From: Saprospiraceae bacterium | Lineage (GTDB): Bacteria; Bacteroidota; Bacteroidia; Chitinophagales; Saprospiraceae | Assembly (NCBI GenBank): GCA_041392805.1 | Contig: JAWKLJ010000001.1 | Location: 558,001 to 622,000, forward strand | DNA length: 64,000 bases | Direction of reading: 5' to 3' | In this document: positions 59,956 to 64,000 of the stretch, one piece after another | Numbering within the stretch: position 1 is the stretch's first letter | Layout: the number at the start of each line of letters is the position of its first letter | The notes under the pieces: generated by a model | What the model was told of the DNA's origin: nothing | Seen by the model: only the letters and a program-made list of their open reading frames with translations | The model's database searches: none | Position numbers and translations under genes: made by a program

Positions 59956-60526
59956 GTTTCCATTATGAGCAGTACTTTAGAAGTAACTTTCGCCAGATTT
60001 TTGATCACATTGAATAAAGAAGCTACTTCTTCTTCACTAAAGACCCCTGGTAATTTCTGGCTTTTTCTCGGCCGCAAATCGTAAAATGTTCGTTCCTGTC
60101 TCAATACTTTCTCGTAGTAAAACTTCAGAAGACCAGAAATTGAATAAAAAAATTCTTATAAGTCTTTACCGTACTGTAGCTGTATCGCTGCAAACGCAAT
60201 CGCTCCTCCAGCCGAATAATGTCCTCTTTATAAATAAGCTTTGAATAGTCTGCCTTTGGGGTATTGTTCCTTTTTTTAGCCCTAGGCAGAGGGCGTTGCT
60301 GCAAAATAATAACCTGCCCCTCTCCAAAAAGTCGTTTAAGTTCCGAATAAGCGTCTTGCTCATAAGGGATGTGCCAGCATTTCTCAATCGGCGTCCAACG
60401 GCTACCTGGTATTTTTTTCATCAGCAACGGAAAGGCGCGATCGAAGCCAAGTGGATGGATGCCAATTCTCTTTTTGTTTTGATACATCAAAGGAAAGACC
60501 TGGATTTTCATGTGGTTTTTGGACAA
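59952..60526 (-). pseudogene. Tyrosine integrase remnant (N-terminal part, internally deleted)
   Basis: Frame 60526-60125 encodes a 133-residue N-terminal region ('GIHPLGFDRAFPLLMKKIPG', 'LEERLRLQRYSYSTVKTYKN', FFIQFLVF) of a Bacteroidota XerD/phage-type integrase. The sequence resumes in another frame (about 60119-59952) as FYYEKVLRQERTFYDLRPRK, SQKLPGVFSEEEVASLFNVI, the linker and first core helix of the same kind of protein. About 40 residues between them are missing, and the catalytic domain is cut off at the TetR fragment. It marks the right side of the accessory region. Confidence 0.75.
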
Positions 60527-60743
60527 ATATTAAGGTCCTTTTTCAGGTAGTCGTTTTCTAATCGATTAATGTCGTTTGTAGCCGATTGTAATCGAATAGA
60601 ATATTCAAATCAGTTCTGAAATAGCCACCCTTTTGTGGCATTCGACTTTTCTAAGTGTCTCTAAAGGTCCGTTTAAAGATAAAATTCTCGCGGAAGTTCC
60701 ACAAATCGTTGGATTTGTGAAACTATGTCTTAATATATGGGTA

Positions 60744-62312
60744 TTAATGTGGGTGTCTTTCTAAATGTTGTCGCAACAGGTCTTTGCCATAATCATTCCC
60801 ATTAGGAGTCCTCACAACAGTATGGACATGCCATTTAACCGGTCCGGGATGAGGTTTATTCCTATCCCAAAGAAAAGTAGGACCATGATGATCAAACTCA
60901 ATTAAAATAACAGGACTGTGAATACGATAATAAAACACGTCGTCTTCAGTATCTCCTCCCACCCAACTAAACCACGTATCATCTAGATGTTGCTTAACTT
61001 CAGTCATTTTGATTTCTGCATGTTCAGATTTGATGTCGCCAACATATTCTTCAATAAGCGCAATTAATAATTCCTTTTGTTCAACAGAAAGAAATGAAAC
61101 TTTTATGCCTTGATAGGGAATAACCTGATTGTCCTGGAATGCCTCACTTTGATTAAACTGATATTCCTTCTTGTCCCATAAGGTTGCTTTTTCTTTCTGG
61201 TCGACATCAAGCGATTGGTATAAAGTCAACCCCTTTTTCTCTTCTTCATAAAAAGTACGAACACCTGCATCAGGGCCTTCTTCAATGTAATTTGGTTCAG
61301 AACCCATAAAAGTAGGTGTCATTACTACTTGATCGCCTAAGACAAAATAGTTAATTACAAGATGGTGTCCATCAATTTGCCATCCCCATGGTTCGGATTC
61401 AGAAGGAATACCCATTATTGTAAAATAAAATTTATCATGGCCTAAGAGATCAATTCTTTCCTGAGAAATCTGCTGCTCTTTGATCACCAATTGTTTTAAG
61501 TATCCTTCCATCGCCATAATATTCTTTGACTTTTGGAACCCCTTGGCGCTTAAACTTGCCTTTAGAATATTAAATGCCAATTGTTTTTGATCATCATTCA
61601 TCTCAAAAAGTCCCAGTCCTTGCCTTTCATACCATTCTATATTATGCCATTTTCGCCATTCATCACTTTCGATTTCGAATAGGGTGTTTTTTCTCTGATC
61701 GGGAGTCAGCGAATTAATAAATGAGTCCACGGCATCTCTAAGCGATTGCGTTTCTACCCCTGTAATGATTGTAGCGTATAAGTTTTGCATAGGTTTCCCA
61801 TCTATTGTGATACCGACAAATGGGTCCTCCAAGGCCGATTTTTCCTCAGGAGTATTCGTTCGAAAGACTTTGATAGGAGGTGAAAGCAAGATCTGGTCAC
61901 CAGAGGCATCGCCAAATTCATTAAAGTGAACTAAAGGGAGGGTGTCTGAAATCTCAGGAATTTTTACCACTCTAGCGCCATATCTGAGGTTTTCAAACCT
62001 CGAAGTGTCAACAACATATAAAAAGACCAACCTTTCCCCAATCAGGGAATCCGGGATTTCTAATGATAGATTGTAAATACCATCTTGTTCAGTACTTTGC
62101 ATCCTAGTTCTTTCCTGCATAGAAAGTAATGGAGGAATTCCCAAAATCCCGATGGAGTTGGGATCTAAAACCTCGTCCAGTGATTTTGATAAATCTACCT
62201 GAAAAGTAAGTAAGACTTTATTTTCAGGAGTAGTGCAGCTAAAAACGCCAAACATCAATAAGAAAACGGAAACTTTGTTACTAATCATCAATGCCAAATT
62301 TGATTGAGTCAT
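60744..62312 (-). CDS. DUF3500 domain-containing lipoprotein
   Basis: A 522-residue protein. Start set at ATG 62312 (or 62288, MISNKVSVFLLMFGVFSC), giving a lipoprotein signal ending in 'GVFSCTT'; the frame extends 45 codons further (to 62447) but without signal-like character. The DUF3500 family is recognised from 'FYFTIMGIPSESEPWGWQID', 'GHHLVINYFVLGDQVVMTPT', 'FMGSEPN', and 'YYRIHSPVILIEFDHHG' with 'WHVHTVVRTPNGNDYGKDLL' at the C-terminus. The many conserved His suggest a metal site. The function of DUF3500 is not established. The N-terminal ~150 residues form a separate beta domain. Confidence 0.88.
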   Translation of the reverse strand: MTQSNLALMISNKVSVFLLMFGVFSCTTPENKVLLTFQVDLSKSLDEVLDPNSIGILGIPPLLSMQERTRMQSTEQDGIYNLSLEIPDSLIGERLVFLYVVDTSRFENLRYGARVVKIPEISDTLPLVHFNEFGDASGDQILLSPPIKVFRTNTPEEKSALEDPFVGITIDGKPMQNLYATIITGVETQSLRDAVDSFINSLTPDQRKNTLFEIESDEWRKWHNIEWYERQGLGLFEMNDDQKQLAFNILKASLSAKGFQKSKNIMAMEGYLKQLVIKEQQISQERIDLLGHDKFYFTIMGIPSESEPWGWQIDGHHLVINYFVLGDQVVMTPTFMGSEPNYIEEGPDAGVRTFYEEEKKGLTLYQSLDVDQKEKATLWDKKEYQFNQSEAFQDNQVIPYQGIKVSFLSVEQKELLIALIEEYVGDIKSEHAEIKMTEVKQHLDDTWFSWVGGDTEDDVFYYRIHSPVILIEFDHHGPTFLWDRNKPHPGPVKWHVHTVVRTPNGNDYGKDLLRQHLERHPH

Positions 62313-62923
62313 GAAGTTCTGTGTTTTAATTTCGAATTTAGTTTCAGGATTCCACCTTTTCTTGAAACTTGCCCAATATGCCCAACTGATAAAAACCATT
62401 TGGTTAAAGATAGTGCCAGATTCTCGTTTCGGAAAACAAAGTGCCATTTATCCTGCTTCTAACTGTTTTTCAAAACTTCTGAAAGTCTTCCTCATCTGCA
62501 AAACCGGAAATCCTAGCTTTTATAAAGCTCCCGCCCAGGCAGGTAGCATCACGCTACAGCTTCCCTAAATGGTCAGCAGTAGCTATGGCTTAGCTATGGC
62601 CATTTGCCACCTGCCTCCACCTGCCCCGACACTAATACCCCTGGCCCTGGCTGTTCGTTGTTTGTAACGACGAACCTGTCGCTCAGCCGGTAGTCGGCTC
62701 AGTAGCACCTTGTTGATCGCCAGGTGCAATTGATGTACTTTGAAGGAGTTGCTGGCGGACTTCCGCGGGCAAATAACCCTCCCGGGGTCATTTTCAAATT
62801 AAATCATAGTTTATTTATTACCAACAAGTTATGATTTTCTTAATTCTAAGGAAAGTTGCTTTTTCGCCCTTCTTGGAACGTGTTTCGCCCCCTTTCCTTC
62901 CATTTCTCCCTATGAATGACCTC
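62313..62923. other. Gene-free stretch with repeat-like fragments
   Basis: No convincing gene. Around 62560-62760 there are fragments related to the mosaic repeats (CTGTCGCTCAGCCGG, GCCCAGGCAGGTAGC) and a small hairpin GTTCGT...ACGAAC. The segment 62790-62900 is AT-rich and should hold the promoter of the DUF3500 gene or the 3' UTR of the hybrid regulator. Confidence 0.5.
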
Positions 62924-64000
62924 TTAATCTATGGTCTTGATATAATCCCTGGGGGATAAACCAAATTCTGCGGAAAAAGACCGCGAGAAATAAGCCACAT
63001 CGCGAAAACCGACCTCAAAAGCTACTTCGGTGACATTGAGATCCGTGTTTCTGAACATTTCTCGAGCGTGCCTCAATCTGAAACCGCGAATATAGTGGGA
63101 GGTCGATCGGTTGGTAAGCGCTTTGATCTTCATGTGAAGTTGGGAGCGACTCATACCAATGGCTTTACATATTTCCTGAATGCCAAAATTTTCATCATCC
63201 AGGTGTTTCTGAATGGTGGTCTGTAGCTCGGCAATGAAGGCATCTTCCTTTTGAAAGACGGGGTCATCGGATGGGGAAACTGGAGCCAGATTTTGATAGC
63301 GTTCCCGTAGGCGTTGTCTCAATTTAATCAATTGCTCCAACCGGATAAAAAGTTCTTCCCGATTGAAGGGTTTGCTTAGGTAAGCGTCCGCGCCGCTTCG
63401 GAAACCATCATTTTTTGCGTCCTGATCGGCTTGGGCACTGACCAGTATGATGGGGATATGACTGGTTCGGTTGTCTGTTTTTAATGATCCACAAACTTCG
63501 TAACCGTTCTTCCGGGGCATTTTCAGATCACTGATGATCAGATCAGGAATGGTTTCCAGTGCCGTTTGGATCCCTTCCTCTCCATCGCGGGCAATGGTAA
63601 TCTGATAATGATCTTTTAATAAGGCGGTGGTATACTGTACAACATCGGGGTTATCCTCAATGAGCAGTAAATGAGGAAAACCTTCTGTTCCTGTGCTAAC
63701 GATGATTGCCTTCTCGGGTGGTGTTTGCGTTATTCGGGACAATGGCGATTGCCGCGGGCTATGGTTGGTCTGAATAGGGGCATGGTTGGTAATCGGTAAC
63801 TGAACAGTGAAGTTCGTCCCCTGACGTGGCCCACTTTGCACCTCAATGGTACCGCCCATTAATTCGACCAGTTCCCGGGTGAGGGTCAGACCAATGCCAG
63901 TACTTTCTTCCCGTCGATAGATCCAGTCGTCCAACTGGTAAAAGCGATCGAAGATAAAGGGTATCTTGTCCTGGGGTATGCCAACCCCTGAATCCTTTAC
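62924..64000 (-). CDS. Hybrid two-component regulator (HTCS-like), C-terminal part
   Basis: The frame runs off the right edge; 358 residues are visible. It begins in the HATPase domain ('VKDSGVGIPQDKIPFIFDRF', G1/F box, and 'TGIGLTLTRELVELMGG', G2 box). A receiver domain follows with 'LLIEDNPDVVQY', the phospho-acceptor Asp in 'LIISDLKMPRKNGYEV' and the Lys of 'YLSKPFNREELF'. A C-terminal AraC-type HTH ends the protein ('EICKAIGMSRSQLHMKIKAL', 'VTEVAFEVGFRDVAYFSRSF'). In Bacteroidota such fusions put sensor kinase, receiver and DNA-binding domain in one protein, often controlling polysaccharide use. The sensor half lies outside the window. Confidence 0.93.
   Translation of the reverse strand, partial: VKDSGVGIPQDKIPFIFDRFYQLDDWIYRREESTGIGLTLTRELVELMGGTIEVQSGPRQGTNFTVQLPITNHAPIQTNHSPRQSPLSRITQTPPEKAIIVSTGTEGFPHLLLIEDNPDVVQYTTALLKDHYQITIARDGEEGIQTALETIPDLIISDLKMPRKNGYEVCGSLKTDNRTSHIPIILVSAQADQDAKNDGFRSGADAYLSKPFNREELFIRLEQLIKLRQRLRERYQNLAPVSPSDDPVFQKEDAFIAELQTTIQKHLDDENFGIQEICKAIGMSRSQLHMKIKALTNRSTSHYIRGFRLRHAREMFRNTDLNVTEVAFEVGFRDVAYFSRSFSAEFGLSPRDYIKTID

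Noticed and set aside
50523..64000. A second attachment site (repeat of the tRNA-Pro 3' end) closing the island
   Set aside because: No copy of the tRNA 3' sequence was found downstream in the window, so island limits are inferred from gene content only.

Overview
The window comes from a member of the Bacteroidota, most likely a Saprospiria/Saprospiraceae-type bacterium. This follows from type IX secretion C-terminal sorting domains, FG-GAP/ASPIC secreted proteins, STN-type TonB receptors with ECF sigma/FecR partners, paired DUF4252 genes, LytTR and hybrid AraC two-component systems, TAnnTTTG promoter boxes, and a class I HMG-CoA reductase (mevalonate pathway). It is inferred from protein families and motifs, not from a database search.

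From 1 to about 50.2 kb the window is mostly ordinary chromosome. It holds secreted T9SS cargo (1.3-4.4 and 11-13 kb), a DUF354 protein, an SPFH lipoprotein, TetR and ECF regulators, and a TonB receptor/FecR/sigma group split by an opposite-strand Na+/solute symporter (15-22 kb). It continues with an alanine-type symporter, PAP2 and LptF/G genes, a sigma/anti-sigma/DUF4252 operon (27-29 kb), a VPS10-like/rhomboid pair, an MBOAT/SGNH O-acylation operon (33.7-38.8 kb), an amidohydrolase, a LytS/LytTR pair, HMG-CoA reductase, a fasciclin lipoprotein, lactate permease, a 3-hydroxyisobutyrate-type dehydrogenase and an unusual acyl-CoA dehydrogenase. Gene ends across this part carry a family of dispersed mosaic repeats: (ATTGNN)n hexamer arrays, GGAAGTY heptamer arrays, AATCCC-ATC-GGGATT hairpins and a TTATTGGAGG block. 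One heptamer array lies in frame inside a gene. Remnants of cutC and of a class III cyclase lie nearby.

From about 50.4 to 60.5 kb there is an accessory island beside tRNA-Pro(GGG). It starts with a tyrosine integrase and ends among broken transposase, TetR and integrase remnants. Its core is a diversity-generating retroelement (DGR): three formylglycine-generating-enzyme-like (C-type-lectin-fold) proteins whose last 34 codons are variable repeats, one Asn-codon-rich template repeat (TR), an Avd accessory protein and a reverse transcriptase. Aligning the 102-bp TR with the three variable repeats by eye gives 21, 18 and 23 mismatches; 18, 18 and 22 of these fall at template adenines. Each variable repeat is followed 35-39 bp later by a short hairpin whose stem sequence differs but whose fold is kept. 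Two target genes flank, on the same strand, a 1036-residue LRR-Roc-COR-EAD-TIR protein, so the likely theme is a hypermutable sensor coupled to a TIR death effector. The RT lacks its N-terminal half and is fused head to head with an avd gene lacking an in-frame start, and the TR carries a 33-bp palindromic insert. The cassette therefore looks recently active but now rearranged, or dependent on an RT elsewhere.

The right end (60.7-64 kb) returns to chromosomal genes: a DUF3500 lipoprotein and the 3' part of a hybrid two-component regulator that runs off the edge.
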